From JAJXXT01 sp963764465 (lineage in GTDB: Bacteria > Pseudomonadota > Alphaproteobacteria > Acetobacterales > Acetobacteraceae): a stretch of DNA of 64,000 nt. Positions 24,192 to 32,851 of this stretch are shown one piece after another. The position numbers and the translations under genes were made by a program. How positions within the stretch are numbered: the stretch's first letter is position 1; every line of letters begins with the position of its first letter. The notes beneath the pieces are model-generated. The model worked only from the letters and a program-made list of their open reading frames with translations. It was not told the origin of the DNA and did not search any database. Location: the NCBI GenBank assembly GCA_963764465.1, contig CAVXSO010000007.1, forward strand, positions 372,001 through 436,000. Direction: 5' to 3'.

Positions 24192-26595
24192 CACATTCGC
24201 CGTGGTGCCAGTGGCCACGCGCGCCGGGCCCGATACGACGAGCCGGGCGCGGCTGCTGCTCGATCTCTGTGACACGCAGGCAGCCCTCGCCGTGCTGGAC
24301 AATGCCGATGCCGCCACCGCCGCGACTGCCCAGCACCAGGCGGTGCTGGGCATGGCGAAGCTCGCGGCGTCAAGACCGCAGGAGGCGCGCGTCGCGCTGC
24401 GCCGTGCGCTCGCGCTCGGTGACACATCCGCCGGCACATTGCTGAACCTTGCCCTGGCGGAAGGCGCGACCGGGGATCTGGAACGCGCGCTGAGCCTGGT
24501 CGCGGAAGCAGAGGCCGCGGCACCGGATTGGGTGGAGCCGTTGCTGCGCCGGGGCGAGTTGCTGCGCCGCGCCGGCGACAAGGAAGGAGCGGCAACAGCC
24601 TACGAAGCAACGCTCACGCGCGATCCAGCGCGGCCCGAGGCTCTGCTCGGGCTAGCCTCGCTCCACATCGCGCGCGGCGACGGCGCGCGCGCGCAGATGC
24701 TGCTGCTTCAGGCCTGCGCCGCCTCGCCGGAGCGCGCGGAGACATGGGATGCGCTCGGGCTCGCGTTGATGCTCACAGGCGACGCCACGGCGGCGGAAGC
24801 GGCGTTCGGAGAGGCCGCCCGGCTGGAACCGAAAGCCATCCCCTGGGCGCTGCATCGGGCGGAGGCGGCGTTTGCCGCCGGCCGGGCGGAGGTGGAGCTG
24901 ACACGCCTGGAGCAGACCCAGGACAACGCGCCCGCCACGCTCGCCGCGCGTGGCCTGCTGCTGGATCGCCTCGGTAAGCGGGCAGAAGCGATCGACCTGC
25001 TGGAGGCCGCCGTGATCCTGGCGCCCAGCTCGGCCCTCATCGCACGGGTCCGCGCGGACGCGCTGACGCGCACCCTCGACGCCGCGGCCGCCGTCACCGC
25101 GATCGAGCGGGCGCTGGAGCTTGATCCGAAATCGGTAGATTTACGCAACAATCTCGGTGCCGCGCTGGTGCGCGCGCACCGCCACGGCGACGCGCGTACG
25201 GTGCTGGAGGCACTGGTGGCGGAGATCGGGCCCCGGCCTGGCCCGCTCTGCAACCTCGCCAATGCCCGCGTGTCCTCCGGCGACCAGGAGGGCGGGCTTG
25301 CCGCGGCGCGCGAGGCAGTGGCGGCGAACCCGGAGGAGCCGATCGCCTGGCGTGCATTGGCGAACTCCCTCGTCTACCATCCGGCTGCGACCGGGGCCGC
25401 ACTGCGCGAGGTGGCTGAACGCGGCGCCGCGCTGCTGCATGCGCCCCCGCCGCCGACTCTCACGAACAACCGAAATCCCGCACGGCGCCTGCGCCTCGGC
25501 CTGTTATCCGCGACGCTGAAGACCCATCCGGTTGGCTGGCTGACACTCGCGGGGTTCGAGGCGCTCAATCCGGCTCAATTCGAGATCGTCGCCTTCAGCC
25601 AGCCGCTCGGTCCGCACCCGGACACGATGGCGCGCCGCTTCCGTGCGCTGGCGAGCGAGTGGGTGGTGGTCGATACGGACACGCCGGCAATCCGCGCCGA
25701 GCGCATCCGCCGCCATGGCATCGATATCCTCATCGACCTCGGCGGACACGGCGACCAGGGCTGGGCCGCCACCTGCGCCTGGCGAGCCGCGCCGGTGCAG
25801 ATCAAATGGGTTGGCGCGCAAAGCCACACCAGCGGCATCGCGGCGATGGACTGGTTCGTCACCGATCGCTGGGAAAGCCCGCCAGATGCCGAGGCGCAAC
25901 ACACGGAAAAGCTGCTGCGAATGCCGGATGGGTATTGCTGCTACTCGCCGCCACCCTACGCGCCGGATGTGGCCCCGTTGCCGGCGCTGGCCAACGGATT
26001 CATCACGTTCGGTTGTTTCAACAACCTCGCGAAGATCACGCCGCAGGTGATCGGCGCCTGGGCGCGCATCCTTGCCCGGGTCGACGGCGGCCGGCTGTTG
26101 CTGAAGGCACATCAATTCGGGGACAAGGACATCGCGGCCGCGGTCCATGCCCGCTTTGCCTCACTGGGAATTGATCCAGCGCGGGTGGGGCTGCGCGGCG
26201 CCAGCCCGCATCGCGCACTTCTCGAACAATACGCGGCGGTGGACATCGCGCTCGATCCGTTCCCGTACACCGGCGGGCTTACCACCTGCGAGGCGCTGTG
26301 GATGGGCGTGCCCGTCGTCACACGCCCTGGCGATTATTTCGCCACGCGCCATTCCGCGAGCCATCTGGCCAATGTCGGGCTCGGTGACTGGATCGCGCCG
26401 GACATCGATGCCTATGTCGCGCTTGCGGCCTCACGCGCGGCCGATATCCCGGCGCTCGCGGCACTGCGGGACGAGCTTCGCCAGCGCGCGGCGGCAAGCC
26501 CGCTGTGCGACGCGCCACGCTTTGGCCGCAACCTGGCCACAACTCTGCGCGAGGTCTGGCGCCAATGGTGCGAGGAGAACAGCGATGCTCGGTGA
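24184..26595 (+). CDS. TPR-SPINDLY-family O-linked glycosyltransferase (GT41)
   Basis: An 803-residue protein. About 420 N-terminal residues are tetratricopeptide repeats. The rest is a GT41 O-GlcNAc-transferase-like catalytic region with DILIDLGGHGDQGWAATCAW, KWVGAQSHTSGIAAMDWFVT, FGCFNNLAKITPQVIGAWARI, DPFPYTGGLTTCEALWMGVP and VVTRPGDYFATRHSAS, which are the nucleotide-sugar and acceptor motifs. Bacterial members sit behind flagellin genes and are thought to glycosylate flagellin on Ser/Thr. The gene overlaps a TPR-methyltransferase gene upstream and a small methyltransferase gene downstream, making a compact modification cassette. Confidence 0.85.
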   Translation: MPDTFAVVPVATRAGPDTTSRARLLLDLCDTQAALAVLDNADAATAATAQHQAVLGMAKLAASRPQEARVALRRALALGDTSAGTLLNLALAEGATGDLERALSLVAEAEAAAPDWVEPLLRRGELLRRAGDKEGAATAYEATLTRDPARPEALLGLASLHIARGDGARAQMLLLQACAASPERAETWDALGLALMLTGDATAAEAAFGEAARLEPKAIPWALHRAEAAFAAGRAEVELTRLEQTQDNAPATLAARGLLLDRLGKRAEAIDLLEAAVILAPSSALIARVRADALTRTLDAAAAVTAIERALELDPKSVDLRNNLGAALVRAHRHGDARTVLEALVAEIGPRPGPLCNLANARVSSGDQEGGLAAAREAVAANPEEPIAWRALANSLVYHPAATGAALREVAERGAALLHAPPPPTLTNNRNPARRLRLGLLSATLKTHPVGWLTLAGFEALNPAQFEIVAFSQPLGPHPDTMARRFRALASEWVVVDTDTPAIRAERIRRHGIDILIDLGGHGDQGWAATCAWRAAPVQIKWVGAQSHTSGIAAMDWFVTDRWESPPDAEAQHTEKLLRMPDGYCCYSPPPYAPDVAPLPALANGFITFGCFNNLAKITPQVIGAWARILARVDGGRLLLKAHQFGDKDIAAAVHARFASLGIDPARVGLRGASPHRALLEQYAAVDIALDPFPYTGGLTTCEALWMGVPVVTRPGDYFATRHSASHLANVGLGDWIAPDIDAYVALAASRAADIPALAALRDELRQRAAASPLCDAPRFGRNLATTLREVWRQWCEENSDAR

Positions 26596-27226
26596 CATTA
26601 CCGTCTCTGCCACATACTGGCAGGCGCGCTATCAGATGGGCGGCACCTCCGGCGCCGGCTCCGCGGGGCGTCTGCTTGCCTGGAAAGCAGCGGTGATCAA
26701 CGGCTTCATTGCGGCGAACGGGATCGGCGAGTTGCTCGATCTCGGCTGTGGCGATGGGGCGCTGGCCGAGCGCATCACGGTCGCCTCCTACCGTGGCACC
26801 GATGTCTCGGCGGACGCGCTGGCGCGTACGGCGGCGGCGCGCGACGGCTTGGGCACGACGCGCCTGATCCCGTGGGATGCAATGGATCGCGAGAAGCCCG
26901 CGGAGCTCGCCCTTTCCTTCGATGTCATCTTCCACCTCGTCGAGGACCGGACCTACGGGCTCTACATGCGTCGCCTGCTGGGTGCCGCGAGGCGCTTCAT
27001 CCTGATCTATTCCAGCAATGTGGACCGCGCCTGGCCGGCACCGCATGTCCGCCACCGCCGCTTTACCGACGCGATCCCAGCGATCGACCCCACCTGGCGC
27101 GTTGCCGCGCACGTCCCGAACCCCTATCCGTACGATCACAACCGCGCGGACACGACCAGCTTCGCAGACCTCTATCTCCTGGCGCGCCAAGGGGAAAACG
27201 CGACGCTCGTCATTCCTGCTCGCTGA
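26585..27226 (+). CDS. Class I SAM-dependent methyltransferase
   Basis: A 213-residue protein starting at the ATG at 26585, which overlaps the end of the glycosyltransferase gene by 11 bases. The SAM-binding loop LLDLGCGDGALAERI and the acidic residue in YRGTDVSADAL are clear. FDVIFHLVEDRTYGLYMRRL corresponds to the central strand and helix. In the C-terminal half, HVRHRRFTDAI suggests a small specialised methyltransferase. The frame is open upstream to 26147, but that part is antiparallel shadow of the GT41 gene. It may methylate the glycan added by its neighbour; the acceptor is unknown. Confidence 0.8.
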   Translation: MLGDITVSATYWQARYQMGGTSGAGSAGRLLAWKAAVINGFIAANGIGELLDLGCGDGALAERITVASYRGTDVSADALARTAAARDGLGTTRLIPWDAMDREKPAELALSFDVIFHLVEDRTYGLYMRRLLGAARRFILIYSSNVDRAWPAPHVRHRRFTDAIPAIDPTWRVAAHVPNPYPYDHNRADTTSFADLYLLARQGENATLVIPAR

Positions 27227-27269
27227 GAAAGGGCTTTTCCCCACTTTTTTCCGCGGCTAGGGTTGTTCC

Positions 27270-27587
27270 ATGGTCAGGAACATTGCCTTGGCCGCCGCAA
27301 TTGGCCTCTGCCTCGCTCCCACGCTCGCGTACGCCGACGCGATCGACGGCAATTGGTGCCGCGGCGACAAGCGGTTCGAGATCCACGGCCCGGCGATCGT
27401 GACGCAGGCGGGAACGCATACGCAGGGTGACTACATGCGCCACTACTTCTCCTATGTCGTCCCTCCGGGCGAGGACGGCGCCGGCAAGCAGGTGGACATG
27501 GTCCTGCACGACGAGACGACGGTGGAGGTGCGCCCGCCAGGCGGCACCCCCGAGGTCTGGAAGCGCTGCGGCGCGCCCACCTCCTAG
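27270..27587 (+). CDS. Small secreted protein of unknown function
   Basis: A 105-residue protein with a clear Sec signal peptide (MVRNIALAAAIGLCLAPTLA, then YADA) and a short mature domain that begins IDGNWCRGDKRFEIHGPAIV and ends VWKRCGAP. The two cysteines near the ends of the mature chain could form a disulfide. I recognise no family. Its 3' end overlaps the convergent serine hydrolase gene by 4 bases. The 43-base gap before it has an imperfect hairpin (GAAAGGG/CTTTTC) and six T, possibly a terminator for the flagellar modification genes. Confidence 0.65.
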   Translation: MVRNIALAAAIGLCLAPTLAYADAIDGNWCRGDKRFEIHGPAIVTQAGTHTQGDYMRHYFSYVVPPGEDGAGKQVDMVLHDETTVEVRPPGGTPEVWKRCGAPTS

Positions 27588-29002
27588 GCGCGCACGAACC
27601 GCAGCATCCGCGAGCGGTTGGCCACCAACTGCGCGCCGCCCGCCTCGAACGCGATCGCGAAGCCCTGGGTCCAGGCGTCGTCACCGTGCCGCGCGAGCGC
27701 CAGGTCCGGCCGCAATGCCTGCAGTTCGATAACGCTACGCAACGGCCCCGTGCCGCGGGCGAGCGTCGCTTTGCCGTCCTCCACAACCACGTCGAACGCG
27801 CCATCAAGGCCGCGGTGAACGTAGCGCCCCGCCCAGGAAAGAGGCGCTGGCATCGGCGCGGCGCGGCGGAACCGGCGCCGCACCAGGCCCACCTCGCCCA
27901 CCAGGGCGTCGCCCTCCACCGCAAGCGAGACCGGCAAATGCGCGGAGCCCGCCTGCGCGCCAAGTAGATACGGACCGCCCTCGCGCACCTCGAGCCACAG
28001 GGGTTCGCCCTCCGCGACATAAAGCCCGTCCGGCAGCTTCGTCTCCGGGGGCACGGTCTCACCTCGCAGGGCGGCCGCCACCGCCAGCGCGACACCGTGC
28101 GAGTCGGTATCCTCGCGGTTGGAAAGGACCACCACGCCCGCGTCGCCCGGCATGAGCAAAAGATAGCTCTTGTAGCCAGGCAGCGAGCCGCCATGCCCGA
28201 CCGTGCCGAGCGGGCCGCGCGCGAGCCCGAGCCCGTATTCGGTGGCGCGCCCGTCGGCGAGGTGCCGCACTGCCGAGAGTGCGGCAAGTGGCACGTCCCC
28301 GCGCAGAAGTGCCTGACCCCAGCGCGCGAGATCCGCGGCACTGCCCGCGAGCCCGCCGGACGCGGAAATATGCGGCCCGTAGCGCCCATATTCCCACCGT
28401 CCGTCCAACAGGATCCCGCCGCGCGCGAGACCAGGCACGATCGTCGTCTCGTCCTCCGGCAGCACGACGCCAAGCCCGAATGGCCGGAGGAACCGTTTCG
28501 ACAGCGTTTCCTCGTAGGCGCCGTCCAGCATCGCCTGCACGAGACGATAGCCGGTATTGGAATAGGAAATCTCGGTTCCCGGCGCGAAATTAAGCCCATC
28601 CAGACGCCGTGAATACTCCACCAGCGCCGCGCGGGAGAGGCCCGTGGAGGGCGGCACGCCGAGCAGCCAGGACGTCTCCATCAGGTCCGGCAGTCCGCCG
28701 GTCATGTCGAGCGCACGGCCAATGGAAACCGCGTCGCCCACGCCGAACCCGAGTGGGGCCTCCAGATCCGTGCCAAGCGCCAGGACGCTTGCCGTGAGGA
28801 ACTGCTTGCTCACCGAGGCGTAGCGGGATTTTGTCTCGACAGCGAATGGAATTCGCCATCCCGGATCGGCAAGCCCGCCGCACGCCGCCCCGCGCATCTC
28901 GCGCGCATCGAAAAGCAGGATCGCGCCACCTGGCGCGCCCTCCTCCGACCGCCACATTGCCGCCACCGCTTCCGCCGCCGCCAGTCCCGCCTGCCAGTCC
29001 AT
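27584..29002 (-). CDS. Serine hydrolase, class C beta-lactamase/D-aminopeptidase-like
   Basis: A 472-residue penicillin-recognising enzyme-like hydrolase. The nucleophile motif SVSK lies near residue 63 (ASVSKQF), the second motif is the YSN of YSNTGYRL near residue 147, and HGGSLPGYK is the HGG variant of the third motif. A C-terminal region of about 170 residues looks like the beta-barrel domains of D-aminopeptidase-type enzymes, for example LPDGLYVAEGEPLWLEV. No signal peptide is visible, so it is probably cytoplasmic. It may be a D-amino-acid or ester hydrolase. True beta-lactamase activity is unlikely without export. Confidence 0.82.
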   Translation of the reverse strand: MDWQAGLAAAEAVAAMWRSEEGAPGGAILLFDAREMRGAACGGLADPGWRIPFAVETKSRYASVSKQFLTASVLALGTDLEAPLGFGVGDAVSIGRALDMTGGLPDLMETSWLLGVPPSTGLSRAALVEYSRRLDGLNFAPGTEISYSNTGYRLVQAMLDGAYEETLSKRFLRPFGLGVVLPEDETTIVPGLARGGILLDGRWEYGRYGPHISASGGLAGSAADLARWGQALLRGDVPLAALSAVRHLADGRATEYGLGLARGPLGTVGHGGSLPGYKSYLLLMPGDAGVVVLSNREDTDSHGVALAVAAALRGETVPPETKLPDGLYVAEGEPLWLEVREGGPYLLGAQAGSAHLPVSLAVEGDALVGEVGLVRRRFRRAAPMPAPLSWAGRYVHRGLDGAFDVVVEDGKATLARGTGPLRSVIELQALRPDLALARHGDDAWTQGFAIAFEAGGAQLVANRSRMLRFVRA

Positions 29003-29066
29003 CCCGACCTCCTCCGATCGGGATGGAGTCTGGCGCGTTCGGCGGCGAAATCCAGCCCCTCTGGCT

Positions 29067-30458
29067 TCAGTCGCGCTGCGGCGTATTCATTGCCCAGGCG
29101 TGGCCGTGCACCAGCCCGTCGTCGTGGTCGTGATGCGCTCGCGCTTCCGGCGCTGTCCGGTCGTGGAACTGCGCCGCCTCGGTACTACCGGCGAGCGCGG
29201 TGGTGGAGGAACGGCCGCCGGAGACCGCCACCGCAACGGCATCGAAATAGCCGACACCAACCTCGCGCTGGTGGCGCGTCGCGGTGTAGCCGTGCGCCTC
29301 GGAGGCAAACTCCGCCTGCTGCAACTCCGAATAGGCTGCCATGCCGCGCGCCCGATAGCCGCGCGCGAGCTCGAACATGGCGTGGTTCAGCGCGTGAAAG
29401 CCCGCGAGCGTGACGAACTGGAATTTGTACCCCATGGCACCGATCTCGCGCTGGAAGTTTTCGATCGCCTCCGGCGAAAGCTTGCGCTTCCAGTTGAAGC
29501 TTGGCGAGCAGTTATAGGCCAGCATCTTGCCCGGAAACCGCCGATGGATCGCCTCGGCGAAACGGCGCGCCTCCTCGAGGTTCGGCTCGGACGTCTCCCA
29601 CCACAGCAGGTCCGCATAGGGCGCGTAGGCCAGGCTGCGGGCGATCGCGTAATCATTGCCCGCGCCCTCGCGGATGCGGAAAAATCCCTCCGCGGTGCGC
29701 TCGCCCGAAAGGAACGGGCGGTCACGCTCGTCGATGTCCGAGGTCAGCAGCTGTGCCGACTGCGCGTCCGTGCGGCAGAGCAGCACGGTGGGCACGCCCT
29801 CGACATCCGCGGCCAGCCGCGCCGCATTCAGCGTGCGGATGTGCTGGGAGATCGGCACCAGCACCTTGCCGCCGAGATGGCCGCATTTCTTTTCGCTGGC
29901 GAGCTGATCCTCGAAATGCACGCCCGCGGCGCCGGCGGCGATCATCGCCTTCATCAGCTCATAGGCGTTGAGCGCGCCGCCGAACCCGGCCTCCGCATCC
30001 GCGATGATCGGCGCCATCCAGTACGTGGCGTCCCCACCCTCCTGGTGCGCGATCTGGTCAGAGCGGCGCAGCGCCGCGTTGATCCGCCCCACCACGTTGG
30101 GCACCGAGTTCACGGGATAGAGCGACTGGTCCGGATACATCTCGCCGGCGCTGTTGGCATCGGCCGCCACCTGCCAGCCGCTGAGGTAGATCGCCTCCAG
30201 GCCGGCCTTCACCTGCTGCACCGCCTGGTTGCCGGTGAGCGCGCCGAGCGTGGGCACGAAGGGCCGCTCGCGCAGCAGCTGCCACAGCCGCCGCGCACCC
30301 ATCTCCGCCAGCGTGTGGCGGACGCGGAAGGACCCGGCGAGACGGATGACGTCCGCATGCGCGTAATCGCGGCGGATGCCGGCGAAGCGGCCTGGGTCCT
30401 GCTGGCGGTCGCCGCCGGAACCGTCGGGCGCGCGAGGGATGAGTCGTTCGATGGTCAT
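29067..30458 (-). CDS. aceA: Isocitrate lyase
   Basis: A 463-residue isocitrate lyase of the glyoxylate shunt, which splits isocitrate into succinate and glyoxylate. Visible are the catalytic loop KKCGH (in ASEKKCGHLGGKVL), IIADAEAGFGGALNAYELMK with the metal-binding acids, and LAYNCSPSFNWKRKL. The ATG at 30456-30458 has GGAGG upstream. The last 30 or so residues extend beyond the usual end (ALAGSTEAAQF) with a His/Asp-rich tail containing HHDHDDGLVHGH. The divergent neighbour is a RamB-like regulator, the type that controls aceA in other bacteria. No malate synthase gene is in the window. Confidence 0.95.
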   Translation of the reverse strand: MTIERLIPRAPDGSGGDRQQDPGRFAGIRRDYAHADVIRLAGSFRVRHTLAEMGARRLWQLLRERPFVPTLGALTGNQAVQQVKAGLEAIYLSGWQVAADANSAGEMYPDQSLYPVNSVPNVVGRINAALRRSDQIAHQEGGDATYWMAPIIADAEAGFGGALNAYELMKAMIAAGAAGVHFEDQLASEKKCGHLGGKVLVPISQHIRTLNAARLAADVEGVPTVLLCRTDAQSAQLLTSDIDERDRPFLSGERTAEGFFRIREGAGNDYAIARSLAYAPYADLLWWETSEPNLEEARRFAEAIHRRFPGKMLAYNCSPSFNWKRKLSPEAIENFQREIGAMGYKFQFVTLAGFHALNHAMFELARGYRARGMAAYSELQQAEFASEAHGYTATRHQREVGVGYFDAVAVAVSGGRSSTTALAGSTEAAQFHDRTAPEARAHHDHDDGLVHGHAWAMNTPQRD

Positions 30459-30595
30459 GGCGGCCTCCTGAGGCGTGAGTGAGGCCGTGAAGAATTCACA
30501 TTGCATTGCGAAATGGCAGATGGATAATGCGCACAAGGACCGAAATATGTTATATAATTAACCGCGTCGGCTGAAAATCTGTAAAGCTTGTCAAC
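30459..30595. promoter_or_regulatory. AT-rich divergent promoter region of aceA and its putative regulator
   Basis: The 137-base gap is far richer in A and T than its surroundings. A consensus-like -10 TATAAT (30553-30558) faces rightward to the regulator, and the overlapping reverse sequence ATTATATAACATA can serve as -10 for aceA. TTGCATTGCGAAATG around 30500-30516 is reminiscent of the TTGCAAA-type sites of RamB-like regulators, but the match is loose. Confidence 0.5.
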
Positions 30596-31978
30596 GTGCC
30601 TGCACCCGCCATCGGCCGCACCGTCCGCCGCCTGCGTCAGGAAGCGAACCTGACCCAGGCGGCGCTCGCGCAGCGCCTCGGCATCTCCGCGAGCTACCTC
30701 AACCTCATCGAGCACGACCAGCGCGCCATCACCGCGAGCCTGCTGCTCAAGCTCGCGGCAGCCCTGAGCGTGGAGCTCACGGTGCTGTCCGGCCAGGCGG
30801 AACGCCAGGCGGAAGCCCAGCTACGCGAGGCGCTGGCGGACCCGCATCTCGGCGTGGAGAAGGTACCGGAGGCGGAGATCGCCGCCATCGCCGCGGCGCC
30901 CGGCGCCACTGCCGCGGTGTTGTCGCTGTACCGCGCCTGGCGCGTCGCGCGGGAGGATGCCGGCGGCATCGCGTTACCGTCCGGGAGGCGGCTGCTGCTC
31001 CCGCAGGAGGAAGCGCGCGACGTCTTTGCCGCACACGCCAATCATTTCCCGCTGCTGGAGCAAGCGGCCGAGGCGCTTGGCCGGGAACTCGCCGCGGCGC
31101 CGGCGGAGATGAACCACGCCATCGCCGAGCGGCTGCGCCGTCACCATGGGCTCGCGATCACCGTGGGGCCGTTGCCGGGTGCCTTGCGCCGCTACGATCC
31201 GGTGCGCCGTGCGCTCGACCTCTCGGAGATGCTACCGCGCGAATCCCGCGGCTTTCATCTCGCCGTGCAGCTGGCGCTCCTGGAAGCGCACGCGGCGATC
31301 GATGCGACGATGGCGCCGCTCGCACCCAGCACGCCGGAAGCGGCGGGGCTGATCCGCCTCGGCCTCGTCAACTACCTCGCCGCCGCGATCCTGATGCCCT
31401 ATGCGGCCTTTCGCGGGGCCACGGGGGAGCTGCGCCACGATATCGAGGCGCTGGCCGCGCGCTTCGGCGTCAGCTTCGAGCAGGCGGCGCAGCGCCTCTC
31501 CTCCCTGCAGCGCCCGGGCGCGCGGGGCATCCCCTTCTTCTTCCTGCGGACCGACCCATCCGGTAACACATCGAAACGATTTTCCGCGGCCGGGTTCCCG
31601 TTCGCGCGCTTTGGCGGCTCCTGCCCGCGCTGGGTGGTGCATGCGGCGCAGGCAACGCCGGGGCGCATTGCCGTCCAGGTCGCGGCGCTGCCGGATGGCG
31701 CCACGTTCCTGTGCATGGCCCGCGCCATCGTGCGGCCCGCCACCTGGGGCGAGCCGCCGCCGGTGCACATCGTCGCGGTCGGCTGCGACGTCGCGCATGC
31801 CGGCGCCATGGTCTACGCGGACGGGCTCGACCTCGCGCGCGCCACGGTCGGCATCGGGCTCTCGTGCCGCCTCTGCGACCGGCCGGATTGCCGCTCCCGC
31901 GCATTCCCGCCGCTCGCGCACCGGCTGGCGCTCGATCCGCATACCGCCGGCGCCTCGCCATACCGGTTCACGCCGTAG
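30596..31978 (+). CDS. XRE-family regulator with IrrE-like and DUF2083 domains (RamB/ScfR-like)
   Basis: A 460-residue regulator starting with GTG at 30596. The N-terminal helix-turn-helix is GRTVRRLRQEANLTQAALAQ, then RLGISASYLNLIEHDQRAIT. A middle domain resembles ImmA/IrrE peptidases, but the metal motif is degenerate: FHLAVQLALLEAHAAI has no HExxH. A C-terminal DUF2083 part ends in the cysteine cluster CRLCDRPDCRSRAFP. This layout is that of short-chain-fatty-acid regulators such as RamB, which bind near aceA and acetate genes. The divergent position next to aceA supports control of the glyoxylate shunt in response to acyl-CoA metabolism. Confidence 0.85.
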   Translation: MPAPAIGRTVRRLRQEANLTQAALAQRLGISASYLNLIEHDQRAITASLLLKLAAALSVELTVLSGQAERQAEAQLREALADPHLGVEKVPEAEIAAIAAAPGATAAVLSLYRAWRVAREDAGGIALPSGRRLLLPQEEARDVFAAHANHFPLLEQAAEALGRELAAAPAEMNHAIAERLRRHHGLAITVGPLPGALRRYDPVRRALDLSEMLPRESRGFHLAVQLALLEAHAAIDATMAPLAPSTPEAAGLIRLGLVNYLAAAILMPYAAFRGATGELRHDIEALAARFGVSFEQAAQRLSSLQRPGARGIPFFFLRTDPSGNTSKRFSAAGFPFARFGGSCPRWVVHAAQATPGRIAVQVAALPDGATFLCMARAIVRPATWGEPPPVHIVAVGCDVAHAGAMVYADGLDLARATVGIGLSCRLCDRPDCRSRAFPPLAHRLALDPHTAGASPYRFTP

Positions 31979-32834
31979 CGCGCTTGCGCTGCTCCCCGAT
32001 CACCAGCACCGCGCCCGCCAGCATGATCAGCGCGGCGCCGCCGAACACCGCGACGGGCGGAATGTCACCGAACACCAGGTAGCCGAGCACGAAGGCCCAG
32101 ATCAGCGACACATACTCCACTGTCGCCATCACCGCCGCCGGCGCCTGGCGCGCGGCCTCGAACAGCAGGTACTGGCCGCAGCCGCCGAACGCGCCGATCT
32201 CGAGCAGCAGCAGCCACTCGAGCCCGTGCGGCATGTGGAAATGCCAGATGCTCGCCGCCCCCGTCGCCACCAGGAACACGAGGTTCTGCGAGAACACCTG
32301 CAACAGCGAGGACTCCCGCCGCGCGATCTGGCGCATCAGGATCACCGCCAGCGCCCACATCGCCGCCGCCGCCAGCACCAGCCCCGTCGCGAGCGAGAGC
32401 GGCACGCCGAACGGATCGCTCGCCACCAGCACGCCGGCGAAGCCGATGCCCACGCAGGTCCAGCGCAGCCGCGTGACCCGCTCGCCCAGCATCGGTCGCG
32501 CCAGCAGCGTCGTGAGCAGCGGCGAGGCGTAATAGAGCGTGGTGAGCTGCGCGAGCGAGAGGCTCGCGGCCGCCGTGTAGTAGCAAAGCCAGGCCGCGAG
32601 CGTGAGCACGCCGCGCCCCGCGAGCGAGAGCTTCATCGTGGACGCCAGCAGCGCCGGCACCAGGCGCCCGCGCGAGGCCACCAGCACACCCACCACGATC
32701 GCGAGGCTGCGGAAGAACAGCACCTCCGGTACCGGCAGGTGCTCCACCAGCCATTTGTTGGTCGCGTCATGCATCGCGAACAGCGAGTAGGCGAGCACGC
32801 CGAGCAGCATGCCGAGGCCCAGGCGCTCACCCAT
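31968..32834 (-). CDS. DMT-family transporter (EamA domain)
   Basis: A 288-residue inner-membrane protein with about ten hydrophobic segments and two EamA repeats, for example LFAMHDATNKWLVEHL near the N-terminus and LAAAAMWALAVILMRQIARR in the second half. DMT exporters move metabolites and amino acids out of the cell. The gene converges on the aceA regulator with an 11-base overlap and lies 17 bases after ccmB in the same direction, but nothing links it to haem export. The substrate is unknown. Confidence 0.85.
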   Translation of the reverse strand: MGERLGLGMLLGVLAYSLFAMHDATNKWLVEHLPVPEVLFFRSLAIVVGVLVASRGRLVPALLASTMKLSLAGRGVLTLAAWLCYYTAAASLSLAQLTTLYYASPLLTTLLARPMLGERVTRLRWTCVGIGFAGVLVASDPFGVPLSLATGLVLAAAAMWALAVILMRQIARRESSLLQVFSQNLVFLVATGAASIWHFHMPHGLEWLLLLEIGAFGGCGQYLLFEAARQAPAAVMATVEYVSLIWAFVLGYLVFGDIPPVAVFGGAALIMLAGAVLVIGEQRKRATA

Positions 32835-32851
32835 GGGTCACGCCGCGCCGT

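Noticed and set aside
26147..26584. N-terminal extension of the small methyltransferase
   Set aside because: It is an alternative frame of the GT41 gene; the methyltransferase fold starts after 26585.
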